Source: Variovorax sp. YR216 (GTDB lineage Bacteria > Pseudomonadota > Gammaproteobacteria > Burkholderiales > Burkholderiaceae_C). Taken from it: a stretch of 64,000 nucleotides of DNA. Shown piece after piece: positions 20,644 through 29,122 of this stretch (within the stretch, counting starts at the first letter, position 1; each line of letters begins with the position of its first letter). Made by a program: the position numbers and the translations under genes. The notes under the pieces are model-generated. The model was given only the letters and a program-made list of their open reading frames with translations. It did not search any database and was not told the origin of the DNA. The DNA lies in assembly GCF_900107745.1 (NCBI RefSeq), contig NZ_FNRO01000002.1:620001-684000 (forward strand), written 5' to 3'.

Positions 20644-20808
20644 TCAGGCGGTCTCGCGGCCTTCCCATCCTGCAATGAACGGAAACCGCGCCGCCCAGAA
20701 ATCCGCGAGGCGCGGATCGGCGTCGACGCGCCGCACCACGTCGGCCATGCGTGGCGCGCCCGAGCCGGGCGCGCCGTAGAGGATGTAGGGGTTGGCCGTG
20801 TCGTTCAT
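20644..20808 (-). pseudogene. Internally deleted glutathione S-transferase remnant
   Basis: A 54-codon in-frame reading. Residues 1-17 (NPYILYGAPGSG) look like the first beta strand and active-site loop of a GST. Residues 18-54 (MADVVRRVDADPRLADFW, then ARFPFIAGWEG) look like the C-terminal helices of the same family. The roughly 150 residues that should lie between are absent, as if a clean in-frame deletion joined the two ends. It could still be translated, but cannot be a working GST. It lies 20 bp upstream of arsC on the same strand. Confidence 0.6.
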
Positions 20809-20853
20809 CGACGCAGCCTACCCCGCCGGATCAGGCGGATCGCCGAAGACCGT

Positions 20854-21366
20854 TCAGGCGGTGAGGATTGCGTCCAGCCGCTGCAGCCCTTCGATCGTCT
20901 TCACGCAGGCCTCGGCCGCCTCGGTGCCCTTCACCGCGAAGTGGCGGTGGAAGTACTTGCGATGCTCCACGTGCTCGTGGAAATGGTGCGGCGTGAGCAC
21001 GGCGGAAAGCACCGGCACATTGGTCTCGAGCTGCACCGTCATCAGCGCATTGACCACGGTGTTGGCGACGAACTCATGGCGGTAGATGCCGCCGTCAACG
21101 ACGAGCGCCGCGCCGACGATCGCCGCATAGCGCCCCGACTGCGCAAGCCGCTTGGCGTGCAGCGGAATCTCGAACGCGCCGGGCACGTCGAAGATGTCGA
21201 TCGTATCGAGCGGCACGCCCTGGCGCTTCATCTCGGCGAGGAAGGCGTCGCGCGCCTGGTGGACGATGTCCGAATGCCATTGCGCCTGCACGAAGGCGAC
21301 GCGGCGGCCGCGCGGTGCATCGGATGCCTGGACGGCGGAGAGGGGAAGGTCGTTGATCTGACTCAT
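20854..21366 (-). CDS. ribH: 6,7-dimethyl-8-ribityllumazine synthase, RibH2 type
   Basis: 170 aa. It joins 5-amino-6-ribitylaminouracil and dihydroxybutanone phosphate to form lumazine, the riboflavin precursor. WHSDIVHQARDAFLAE, FDVPGAFEIPLHAK, VVDGGIYRHEFVA and TPHHFHEHVEHRKYF match the RibH2 (decameric, Brucella type) branch rather than the icosahedral RibH1. It is alone, not in a rib operon. An FMN riboswitch lies upstream on the same strand, so synthesis should fall when FMN is plentiful. Confidence 0.93.
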   Translation of the reverse strand: MSQINDLPLSAVQASDAPRGRRVAFVQAQWHSDIVHQARDAFLAEMKRQGVPLDTIDIFDVPGAFEIPLHAKRLAQSGRYAAIVGAALVVDGGIYRHEFVANTVVNALMTVQLETNVPVLSAVLTPHHFHEHVEHRKYFHRHFAVKGTEAAEACVKTIEGLQRLDAILTA

Positions 21367-21452
21367 GGTTTGCCTTTGAAGGGTTTGCCTGAATCAGGGC
21401 GCACGAAACCGGCGCCGGCACGCACGCGAACGCGCCCACCGGCAACGGCATC

Positions 21453-21612
21453 GCGCTCTCTTTCATCCGGACTGTGACCGTCGGCCCCGGAATCGCACCG
21501 GGTCTGCTGACCCCGTGGCGCATTGCACGCCACGGGCGCTCGCGGGCTTGTGCGGCTTTCGCCGCCATCACCGCCGGTGGGGAATTTCGCCCCGCCCTGA
21601 GAACGCTTGCCC
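21453..21612 (-). ncRNA. FMN riboswitch (RFN element) controlling ribH
   Basis: Read on the minus strand, the conserved blocks appear in order: TCAGGGCGGGGCGAAATTCC, CCACCGGCGGTGAT, AGCCCGCGAGCG, a variable stem (CCGTGGCG / CGCCACGG), GGTCAGCAGACCCGGTG, GATTCCGGGGCCGACGG, and CAGTCCGGATGAAAGAG. This is a complete RFN aptamer. The 86 nt between it and the ribH ATG are GC-rich with possible stems (CCGGCGCCGG) and no U-run terminator, so control is probably at translation initiation. Confidence 0.95.
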
Positions 21613-21717
21613 CGGCCTGGGCCGGAGCAGGGGCGATTCTAGGGAAGTGGCGCGGACGGCGCTGTCACGCAGGAGGCAAAACCCCCACACGGCGTTCGGT
21701 TCGCCGGCCGGCAGGCT

Positions 21718-22812
21718 TCAACGAGGCACCAAGAACTCCGTCATCCGATGCAACTCGTCGTCGAGCGCGGCGCGGAACGCGGCCCCGGACGGCGCGCGAT
21801 CCACGTAGCCGAACGTGGGTTGCAGCCTGCCGTCGCGCGCAGTGACATTGGCCCATCCGATCACGCGGTCATGCCACAGCATCGGCAGCGCGTAGTAGCC
21901 GAACTGCCGCTTCGGCGGGGGCGTGTATGCCTCGAACTTGTACGTCCAGCCCCACAGCAGCTCGAAGCGGCGGCGGTCCCAGACGATCGGATCGAAAGGC
22001 GCGAGCAGCCGCAGCGAGTCGTCGGGCGCATGGCGGCGCGAGGCCGGGTTCTCGTCCGCCGGCCAGTACCAGGTCGTGCCGTCGATGCGGCAACTCGCGA
22101 GTTCCTCGCGCGCCAATTGCAACGCCGCTTGCGTCTGTGCCGCGAGGTGCGGCGCGCCATAGCCGAGCAGGCGGATCAGGTAGGTCAGGCTCGCGGCCGG
22201 CAGCGGCGCGTACTTGCGCACCACCAGATCGACCAGCGCGGCGGCACGCCCGGCTCGCTCGGCGGGGCTGTCGTCGACTGGCGGATGCGTCACCGCCTCG
22301 TAGATGCGCGTGCCGCTGTCGCGCCGCTTCACGCGCAGCAGGCCCCGGTAGTGCATGCCGTCGAGCAGATGCGTGCTGGCATTGCTCGATCCGCCCCAGT
22401 AATTCTGTATGCGGCCGTGCGCGAAATGCGCCTCGACCTCGCGGGGATGCACCGACCCGCGCTCGCGAACGAAGGCCAGCACTTCCTCGGCCTTGCGCCG
22501 CGTCTCTGCGTCCCACGCACGGCTGGCTTCGCGCGGATGCATGAGGGCCAGATGCTCGCGCGGCAGGAAGCCATAGTTGACGAGGCAGTCCTCCTCGATC
22601 GCGAGCCGCGTGTAGCGGCTCTCCAGATCGCCGGCGCGGTAGTTCTTGACCCGATGGCGCAGCGTCAGGTCCTGCGCACGCGCGGGCGCGCGGATCGGGT
22701 CCGCCTGCACGAAACCCAGCCGCCGGATGGCGGCCGGCAAAGTGGTCGGCGTGAAGAGGGTGCGTGCGACCGCGTAGCAGCGCAAGGCGTCGAGGCTGGG
22801 TTCGGCAGGCAT
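21718..22812 (-). CDS. YcaQ/AlkZ-family DNA cross-link glycosylase
   Basis: 364 aa, winged-helix DNA glycosylase family (HTH_42). Family enzymes unhook interstrand cross-links or remove alkylated bases. GFVQADPIRAPARAQDLTL carries a Gln-Ala-Asp triad like the QxD catalytic motif of E. coli YcaQ, as opposed to QxQ in Streptomyces AlkZ. NYGFLPREHLALMHPRE and the C-terminal LAPFDPIVWDRRR are also family blocks. The ATG at 22812 starts the homologous part; the frame continues upstream without similarity. Confidence 0.85.
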   Translation of the reverse strand: MPAEPSLDALRCYAVARTLFTPTTLPAAIRRLGFVQADPIRAPARAQDLTLRHRVKNYRAGDLESRYTRLAIEEDCLVNYGFLPREHLALMHPREASRAWDAETRRKAEEVLAFVRERGSVHPREVEAHFAHGRIQNYWGGSSNASTHLLDGMHYRGLLRVKRRDSGTRIYEAVTHPPVDDSPAERAGRAAALVDLVVRKYAPLPAASLTYLIRLLGYGAPHLAAQTQAALQLAREELASCRIDGTTWYWPADENPASRRHAPDDSLRLLAPFDPIVWDRRRFELLWGWTYKFEAYTPPPKRQFGYYALPMLWHDRVIGWANVTARDGRLQPTFGYVDRAPSGAAFRAALDDELHRMTEFLVPR

Positions 22813-23207
22813 GCGGGGGGAGGATTGCGAGGATTTGCAGACCGATTGTTGCCGCAGCGGCCAGTTCGCGCGCCGTCCATCCGCCTGCCGTTCGCGGCTC
22901 GACAATTGTCCCGCCGCGCCGGATCGATTCGAGGCGCGCAAGAGCAAACAATGCAGTTGACCGAGACCCGTGTGCAGTGCGTTGACCGCAGTGCGCTGCG
23001 GCATTTCACGCCGTACTGGTGGGTGATCCGTCCGGTCAGCGGCCTGATTCGGCGTCGCCTGCTGGCGCGAATTGGCGATGCTTCGTTCCGCATGGCCTCG
23101 ACGGACCATTGAGCACGAGGCGAGCCGCCGGGAGTGGTTTCAGAGTTTTCCGAGCCCACGTCTCGTGGTGTTCGAACTAGCATCGCGCCGACCCAGCCCC
23201 ATTCACC
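22813..23207. other. Intergenic region without recognised gene
   Basis: 395 bp between the divergent YcaQ-like and GNAT genes. A 53-codon open frame on the plus strand (ATG at 22951, stop at 23112) has normal composition but no family I recognise and no good ribosome-binding site. No RNA gene or strong hairpin was seen. Confidence 0.4.
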
Positions 23208-23672
23208 ATGACCGACATCCGCATCCGACCCGCCACACTCGCCGACTTGGAGACTGTTTCCTCGCTCTTCGACGCCTATCGGCAGTTCTACCAACAGGCC
23301 CCGGACCTCGACCTCGCGAGGACGTTCATTGCCGAGAGGATGCGACGTGGCGAATGCATCGTGCTGCTCGCGGAGGACGGCGACGGCCAGGCCGTTGGCT
23401 TCTGTCAGCTCTATCCGAGCTTTTGTTCCGTCGAGGCCACGTCGATCTATGCCTTGTACGACCTTTTCGTCGCGCCGCAATGCCGACGAAGCGGGGTGGG
23501 ACGCGGGCTGCTGCTAGCGGCAGAAGCCGAAGCAGGCCGGCGAGGCGCGTCGAGGATGGACCTCACGACGGCGCGCTCCAACCGGGCGGCCCAGTCGCTG
23601 TACGAGTCGCTTGGCTGGATTCGCGACGAGGTCTTTCTTGCTTACAGCCGGCGCATCCCGGCCGGGATTTGA
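23208..23672 (+). CDS. GNAT-family N-acetyltransferase
   Basis: 154 aa, one GNAT domain. IRIRPATLADLETVSSLFD starts the fold, LYDLFVAPQCRRSGVGRGL is the acetyl-CoA loop (RxxGxG/A), and NRAAQSLYESLGW is motif B. It transfers an acetyl group to an unknown amine or protein. It lies 8 bp upstream of the PaiB-like gene; a GNAT plus PaiB pair recalls the Bacillus paiAB operon, where PaiA acetylates polyamines. Confidence 0.88.
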   Translation: MTDIRIRPATLADLETVSSLFDAYRQFYQQAPDLDLARTFIAERMRRGECIVLLAEDGDGQAVGFCQLYPSFCSVEATSIYALYDLFVAPQCRRSGVGRGLLLAAEAEAGRRGASRMDLTTARSNRAAQSLYESLGWIRDEVFLAYSRRIPAGI

Positions 23673-23680
23673 ATCTCCGC

Positions 23681-24334
23681 ATGTACATCTCCAAGCACCA
23701 TGAGCTGCCCGGCACCGCCGCGGCCCACGCATTGATCCAGGCCCATCCGCTCGGGGCCTGGGTGGTGCCCGGCGACGACGGGCTCGTGGCTAACCATGTC
23801 CCGTTTCTTCTCGACCCGTCGCGCGGCCGGCTCGGAACGCTGCAGGGTCATGTCGCTCGGGCGAATCCGGTCTGGCGGCAGCTCCGCGCATCCACGCCGT
23901 CGCTCGTGATGTTCCAGGGGCAAGAGGCCTACATCACGCCCCGCTGGTACCCAGGCAAGCGGACGCACGGAAAAGTGGTCCCGACCTGGAACTACGCGGT
24001 CGCGCACGCGCGGGGCGTCGCGCGTGCCATCGACGACGAGGACTGGCTGCGCGACCTGCTGGCGCGGCTCACGACCGCCAGCGAGGCGTCGAGGCCGATG
24101 CCGTGGGCGGTGGCGGACGCGCCCAGCGAGTTCATCGACAAGCTCGTTCGTGCCGTGGTGGGGATAGAGATTCCGATCGATGGTCTCGTTGGCAAACTCA
24201 AGGCGAGTCAGGACGAGGACCTGCAGGACCGGTGGGGCACGGTCGAAGGGCTGGCCGCCGAGGGCACCGACAACGCGCGGGCGATGGCTACGCTGGTGCG
24301 AAACGCCATCGACGTACAGAAGGGTTCTCAATGA
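23681..24334 (+). CDS. PaiB-like FMN-binding protein
   Basis: 217 aa. The start MYISKHHELP and the block WVVPGDDGLVANHVPFLLD, then EAYITPRWYPGK and VPTWNYAVAHARG, are characteristic of the PaiB/FMN-binding 'negative transcriptional regulator' family, a split-barrel flavin-binding fold. A DNA-binding role is claimed for Bacillus PaiB; a haem- or flavin-related function is equally possible. It is probably cotranscribed with the upstream GNAT gene. The start is the ATG at 23681. Confidence 0.88.
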   Translation: MYISKHHELPGTAAAHALIQAHPLGAWVVPGDDGLVANHVPFLLDPSRGRLGTLQGHVARANPVWRQLRASTPSLVMFQGQEAYITPRWYPGKRTHGKVVPTWNYAVAHARGVARAIDDEDWLRDLLARLTTASEASRPMPWAVADAPSEFIDKLVRAVVGIEIPIDGLVGKLKASQDEDLQDRWGTVEGLAAEGTDNARAMATLVRNAIDVQKGSQ

Positions 24335-24379
24335 GCCGATCACCCAGTAGACGCCCGAACCGCCTGCGGGCGGCGCCGC

Positions 24380-25258
24380 TCAGACCTCGCTGCGGTGCCG
24401 CTCGATGCAAGTGTCCAGCGTCTCCTCGCCCGAACGCTTCCACCAGTCGAAGACCGAGAAGATCTCAACTTCGCTGTAGCCGGCGAAGCCCGCATCCTCG
24501 ACCCAGTCGCGCACCTTCTTCAGCTCGACCACGCCATCGCCCATCATCCCGCGATCGGACAGCAGGTCGCGCGTCGGTGTGAGCCAGTCGCAGACGTGGT
24601 AGGCCAGCACGCGCTCCTTGCCGGCGCGCGCGATCTGCTGCTGTAGCTTCGGGTCCCACCACACGTGGTAGATGTCGACCGCGACGCCGAGCATGCCCGA
24701 GCGCGTTGGATCGAGTTCGTCACACAGGTCGAGCGCGTGTTCGAGCGTGTTGATGCACGCGCGGTCGGCGGCCTGCATGGGGTGCAGCGGTTCGATGGCG
24801 AGCGGCATGCCGACCTGCCGCGCGTACTCCAGCGATGCGGCGATGCCATCTCGAACCTCGCCGCGCGCGCGGCCGATGTCCTTGTAGAGCGCCTTGCCGT
24901 CGAGTGCACCCGGCAGTGCGCCGACGACCAGCACGAGGCAGGGCGCGCCGAGCAGCTTGGCCTCGTCGATCGCGCGGCGGTTGTCGTCGAGTGCGGCTTT
25001 CAGCCCGGTCGCATCCGGCGCTGGGAAGAAACCGCCACGGCAGTAGCCCGAAAGCCCGATGCCGTGCGCCTTGAGTTGCCTGGCAATCCTGTCGATGCCG
25101 ACCGCAGCGACCTGGTCGCGCCACGGGCTGATCGCGCGGATGCCGCGTTCGGCGCACTGGTCGATGATGCGGTCCAGCGGCACCTCCACGCCGTGCTGCT
25201 TGCGGATGGTTGCCGTATTGATCGACAGCCATTCATGGCTCTGCGAGAAGTCGCGCAT
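24380..25258 (-). CDS. Sugar phosphate isomerase/epimerase-family TIM barrel (AP endonuclease 2 fold)
   Basis: 292 aa. GLSGYCRGGFFP, PLAIEPLHPMQ, GVAVDIYHVWWDP and the C-terminal GYSEVEIFSVFDWW are metal-binding strands of the xylose-isomerase-like barrel. Its Glu, His and Asp ligands are in place. Enzymes of this type act as inosose isomerases, dehydratases or hydroxypyruvate isomerases. It is the last gene of the seven-gene minus-strand operon, which suggests a step in a polyol or sugar-acid breakdown route. Confidence 0.82.
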   Translation of the reverse strand: MRDFSQSHEWLSINTATIRKQHGVEVPLDRIIDQCAERGIRAISPWRDQVAAVGIDRIARQLKAHGIGLSGYCRGGFFPAPDATGLKAALDDNRRAIDEAKLLGAPCLVLVVGALPGALDGKALYKDIGRARGEVRDGIAASLEYARQVGMPLAIEPLHPMQAADRACINTLEHALDLCDELDPTRSGMLGVAVDIYHVWWDPKLQQQIARAGKERVLAYHVCDWLTPTRDLLSDRGMMGDGVVELKKVRDWVEDAGFAGYSEVEIFSVFDWWKRSGEETLDTCIERHRSEV

Positions 25259-25264
25259 CGTCGT

Positions 25265-26452
25265 TCAGCCTTCGACGCCGTGCAGAGCGAGCAGCGTCTT
25301 CATGCGTTTGACGGCGAGCTCTGGCTGCTCCAGCAGGTTCGCCGCATCGGCCAGCCGGAACAGTTCTGCCAGATGCGGCAGCGAGCGCGTGCTCTGCTGT
25401 CCGCCGACCATCGTGAAATGGCTCTGGTGGCCGTTGAGCCACGCCATGAATACCACGCCGGTCTTGTAGAAGCGCGTGGGCGCCGCAAAGATGTGGCGCG
25501 ACAGCGGCACCGTGGGGCCGAGGATCGCGTGGAACTTCTCCAGGTTGCCGGCGGCCAGTTCGCCCAGCGCCGCGCTCGCGGCCGGCGCGATCGCGTCGAA
25601 GATGCCGAGCAGCGCATCGCTCTTGCCGTGCGTCGGCTCGCTGCCCTGACCGTCGCCTGCGATCAGCTCCGCGTAGTTGAAGTCGTCGCCGGTGTACATG
25701 CGAACGCCCGCGGGCAGACGGCGGCGCATCACGATTTCCTTGTCCTTGTCGAGCAGGGAGATCTTGATGCCGTCGACCTTGTGCGGATGCGCGGCGATGA
25801 TGCCGAGCGCGGTGTTCATCGCGCTGTCGATGTCCGACGTGCCCCAGTAGCCGGCGAGCGCGGGGTCGAACATGTCGCCGAGCCAGTGCAGGATCACCGG
25901 CTGCTTCGCCTGGCTGAGGATGCGGTCGTACACCCACTCGTAGTCGGCGGGGCTCTTCGCGACGCGGGCGAGCGCGCGGCTGGCCATCACGATCAGCTTG
26001 CCGCCGAGCGCCTCGATGGCGGCCATTTGTTCTTCGTAGCCGCGGATCACGTCATCGACGCTCTTGACCTTGTCGATGTCCAGGTGGTCGGTGCCGCAGC
26101 CGGAGGCGACGAGCGCGCCAGGCACGTCCTTGGCGGCATCGAGCGAGCGGCGGATGAGTTCGAGCGAGGTCGGCCAGTCCAGGCCCATGCCGCGCTGCGC
26201 GGTGTCCATCGCCTCGGCCACGCCGAGGCCGAGCGACCACAGGCGGCGGCGGTAGCCGATGGTGGCGTCCCAGTCGACCGCGCATTGCAGCCATGGATCG
26301 ATCGCGGCCTTCGGGTCGGCCACCACGTGCGCGGCCGAATACGCGATGCGATTGAACGTGACGCCAGCCGGCGGCTTGACCGGCGTGCTGCCCTTGAGCG
26401 CGTAGGGCGCGAGCGCGCCGCCTGCGGTGAGGAGTGTGAGCGAGAGGGCCAT
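25265..26452 (-). CDS. DUF993 / dihydrodipicolinate-synthase-like protein
   Basis: 395 aa, TIM-barrel protein of the DUF993 group. YSAAHVVADPKAAIDPWLQ, LDWPTSLELIRRS, ASGCGTDHLD, KPVILHWLGDMFDP-type and KVDGIKISLLDKDKE blocks are seen; the Lys in GIKIS may be the Schiff-base residue by analogy with DapA-like aldolases. No reaction is established for the family. It overlaps neither neighbour but lies only 6 and 12 bp from them, so it is in the operon. Confidence 0.78.
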   Translation of the reverse strand: MALSLTLLTAGGALAPYALKGSTPVKPPAGVTFNRIAYSAAHVVADPKAAIDPWLQCAVDWDATIGYRRRLWSLGLGVAEAMDTAQRGMGLDWPTSLELIRRSLDAAKDVPGALVASGCGTDHLDIDKVKSVDDVIRGYEEQMAAIEALGGKLIVMASRALARVAKSPADYEWVYDRILSQAKQPVILHWLGDMFDPALAGYWGTSDIDSAMNTALGIIAAHPHKVDGIKISLLDKDKEIVMRRRLPAGVRMYTGDDFNYAELIAGDGQGSEPTHGKSDALLGIFDAIAPAASAALGELAAGNLEKFHAILGPTVPLSRHIFAAPTRFYKTGVVFMAWLNGHQSHFTMVGGQQSTRSLPHLAELFRLADAANLLEQPELAVKRMKTLLALHGVEG

Positions 26453-26464
26453 GAAAACGCCTCC

Positions 26465-27628
26465 TCAGATCTTCAGCTCAGGCACGTCGATCCAGCGGCG
26501 GTCCTTCCAGCTTTCGAGTGCGGCCTCGACGAGCTGCACACCCTTGGCGCCTTCGGGCAGCGTCCACTTGTACGGTGCGTTCTCGACCACGTGGCGGATG
26601 AAGTGCTCCCACTGGATCTTGAAGCCGTTGTCGTAGACCTGCGAGTCCGGAATCTCCTGCCACTGGTCGAAGAAATTCATGGTCTGCTTCTCGTCCGGGT
26701 TCCAGACCGGGCGCGGGGTGGCGACGCGCGATTGCGCGCGGCATGACGAGAGGCCCGCGACCGCCGAGCCGTCGGTGCCGTCGACGTGGAAGGTCACGAG
26801 GTCGTCGCGGCGCACGCGGGTCACCCAGCTCATGTTGATCTGCGCGATCACCGGCTCGCCGTTGTGGCCGGTGAGTTCGCAAGTCGCGTAGGCGGCGTCG
26901 TCGGCGGTGGCCTCATACGGCTTGCCGGCTTCATCCCAACGCTTCGGGATGTGGGTGGTGCCGAGGCACGAGACCGACTTCACTTCGCCGAACAGGTTGT
27001 CCAGCACATAGCGCCAGTGGCACATCATGTCCAGGATCATCCCGCCGCCGTCTTCCTTGCGATAGTTCCACGAGGGACGCTGGATGGGCTGGAGGTCACC
27101 TTCGAAGACCCAGTAGCCGAATTCGAGGCGCACCGAGAGCATGCGGCCGAAGAAGCCCGCGCGGCGCAGCATGTCGAGCTTGCGCAGGCCGGGCAGGAAG
27201 AGCTTGTCCTGCACCGCGCCGTGCTTGAGGCCCGAGCCCTGCGCGAGGCCGGCGATCGCTACCGCTTCGTTGAGGTTGGTCGCGATCGGCTTTTCGCAGT
27301 AGACGTGCTTGCCGGCGCGGATGGCCTTGGCGAGCAATTGCGGGCGCATCTGCGTGGTGCCGGCGTCGAAGAAAACGGTGTCGTCCTTGTTCTCCAACGC
27401 CTTGTCGAGGTCGGTGCCCCAGCGCGTGATGCCGTGCGCCCTGGCGAGCGCCTCGATCTTCTCGGCATTGCGGCCGATCAGGATCGGATCGGGCATGACC
27501 TTGTCGCCGTTCCCGAGCGTCACGCCGCCTTGCGCGCGGATCGCGCAGATCGAGCGGATCAGATGCTGGTTCATGCCCATGCGTCCGGTGACGCCATGCA
27601 TGATGATTCCGAGTCGTTGTTGTGCCAT
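26465..27628 (-). CDS. Gfo/Idh/MocA-family oxidoreductase
   Basis: 387 aa from the ATG at 27628. Rossmann start RLGIIMHGVTGRMGMNQ, then KHVYCEKPIATNL, the EKP signature of the family, and a C-terminal beta-sheet domain with GGGMILDMMCHWRYVLD carrying the substrate His. NAD(P)-dependent oxidation or reduction of a sugar or cyclitol is expected. It sits between the DUF993 and enolase-superfamily genes. The frame remains open far upstream but without similarity. Confidence 0.88.
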   Translation of the reverse strand: MAQQRLGIIMHGVTGRMGMNQHLIRSICAIRAQGGVTLGNGDKVMPDPILIGRNAEKIEALARAHGITRWGTDLDKALENKDDTVFFDAGTTQMRPQLLAKAIRAGKHVYCEKPIATNLNEAVAIAGLAQGSGLKHGAVQDKLFLPGLRKLDMLRRAGFFGRMLSVRLEFGYWVFEGDLQPIQRPSWNYRKEDGGGMILDMMCHWRYVLDNLFGEVKSVSCLGTTHIPKRWDEAGKPYEATADDAAYATCELTGHNGEPVIAQINMSWVTRVRRDDLVTFHVDGTDGSAVAGLSSCRAQSRVATPRPVWNPDEKQTMNFFDQWQEIPDSQVYDNGFKIQWEHFIRHVVENAPYKWTLPEGAKGVQLVEAALESWKDRRWIDVPELKI

Positions 27629-27666
27629 GGTTGTTCTCCGCTGTGAGTGGCGAGGGGTCGCGAGCG

Positions 27667-29112
27667 CTACACCAGCGTGGGCGCTTGCGAGAGGGGTTGG
27701 AGGCTGTCGAATGCGGGCTCGGCCGCATGCGCGAAGCCCGGTTGCGCGAGGAGCGAGCCGATGGCGATGCGCCCGTCGCGGATCGCGAGGCGGGGACGGC
27801 CTGCGCTGGTTTCGTAGAGATCGGGGTGGGCGGTTGCGAAGTTCGATGACTCCGCGGCTGGCGCATCGCCGAAGCCGTCGACGTAGTGATGGCCGTTGCG
27901 TTCGCAGTGCGCGAGGCCGAGCAGCGCGGCCAGGGCGAGGTCCTGCTGGACTGCGAGGCCTGCCTGGCAGGTCAGGTCTTCCGCCGACATGAAACAGCGG
28001 TCGGCTTCGCGGTCGTGCGCGAGGTTCCATTGGTCGCAGCGCGCGCGGTTGATGACGGCCTTGTAGATGCCCTTGCACCCTTTGCTCGAGATGCCGCGCC
28101 AGCCGTGGGCGCGGCCCATCGGGAAAGCGTCGAGCGTGCCGTCGGCTTCGTCGAGCAGCAGCGCGGCGGGTACGCGGAGTTCAGCCAGCGCCGGATCCAT
28201 GCTGGCATCGCGCGGCAGCGGTTGTTCGAGATAGAGCAATGCGTCCGGACGCGCACGGAGGCGCGGCAGTTCGCGCAGCCCCTCGCAGAGGGCCTTCAAG
28301 GCGTGCAGGTCGGCGTATTGCTCGTTGCCGTCGAGGGTGAAGCGGTGGCCCGGCGCGACCGCGTCGAGCGTGGCGAGGACCGCATCGAGCCGCGCGAGGT
28401 CGATGGCCGGATCGCCGCCGAGCTTGATCTTGAAGTAGCGGTGGCCGTAGCGACGCACCACCGCCGGGAGGGTGACGGGCAGGCCCGCAGCGTCTTCCAC
28501 GTCGCCTTCGAGTGCATCGAGCATGCCGACGGTGTGCCTCGCCTGCAGGCTGGAGGAGGGCGTCAGCGACGAGAGCCACGCGTTCCAGTCCCAGCCTTGA
28601 AGGTCGGGCGCCAGCAGCGTGTCGCAAAGGCCGACCAGGTTGCGGCTGAAGGCGGCATGCATCGGCAAGCGGACGCAGCGGCAGAGCGCATCGATCACCG
28701 CGCGATCGATCACCGCCTGCGCGAACGCGGTCGAGAGCGCGGTCGCGCCCGATGCTTCGCCATGCTTCATCAGCGCTTGGTAGTTCTGCGCGAAGAGCGC
28801 GAACGCGGTCGTGGGGGCGTCTCGCGTGTAGGCGCTGGATGTCGATTCCAGCGCGTGCTGGAGATCGCGCACGTTGTCGGCCGGGCTGCGATCCGTCCGC
28901 TTGTCGAACCAGCGCGGCACCATGAGCTCTGCCGCCCAGCCTTCGGTGGTGCCTGAGGTGCCGCAATCCACCGTCGCCCGTACGAAGACTTGCGGGCAGC
29001 GCGTCAGCGTCGCCGCGCCGAACTTGAACGGCAGCCGCAGCGACATCGCACGCACGCCGAAGTCGATGGCGAGAACGCGCAACCTGGGTGCGGGGGACGG
29101 AGTGGCAGTCAC
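27667..29112 (-). CDS. Enolase-superfamily (mandelate racemase-like) enzyme
   Basis: 481 aa, long for the superfamily (usually 350-420). RYFKIKLGGDP provides the first Lys, LDGNEQY, LYLEQPLPRD and LLLDEADG the three metal-binding acids, and ISSKGCKGI the second Lys. That arrangement fits proton abstraction next to a carboxylate, so an acid-sugar dehydratase, racemase or cycloisomerase is likely. The ORF begins 10 bp after the ABC ATPase stop and precedes the oxidoreductase gene, matching a catabolic operon. Confidence 0.8.
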   Translation of the reverse strand: MTATPSPAPRLRVLAIDFGVRAMSLRLPFKFGAATLTRCPQVFVRATVDCGTSGTTEGWAAELMVPRWFDKRTDRSPADNVRDLQHALESTSSAYTRDAPTTAFALFAQNYQALMKHGEASGATALSTAFAQAVIDRAVIDALCRCVRLPMHAAFSRNLVGLCDTLLAPDLQGWDWNAWLSSLTPSSSLQARHTVGMLDALEGDVEDAAGLPVTLPAVVRRYGHRYFKIKLGGDPAIDLARLDAVLATLDAVAPGHRFTLDGNEQYADLHALKALCEGLRELPRLRARPDALLYLEQPLPRDASMDPALAELRVPAALLLDEADGTLDAFPMGRAHGWRGISSKGCKGIYKAVINRARCDQWNLAHDREADRCFMSAEDLTCQAGLAVQQDLALAALLGLAHCERNGHHYVDGFGDAPAAESSNFATAHPDLYETSAGRPRLAIRDGRIAIGSLLAQPGFAHAAEPAFDSLQPLSQAPTLV

Positions 29113-29122
29113 GACAAGGCGC

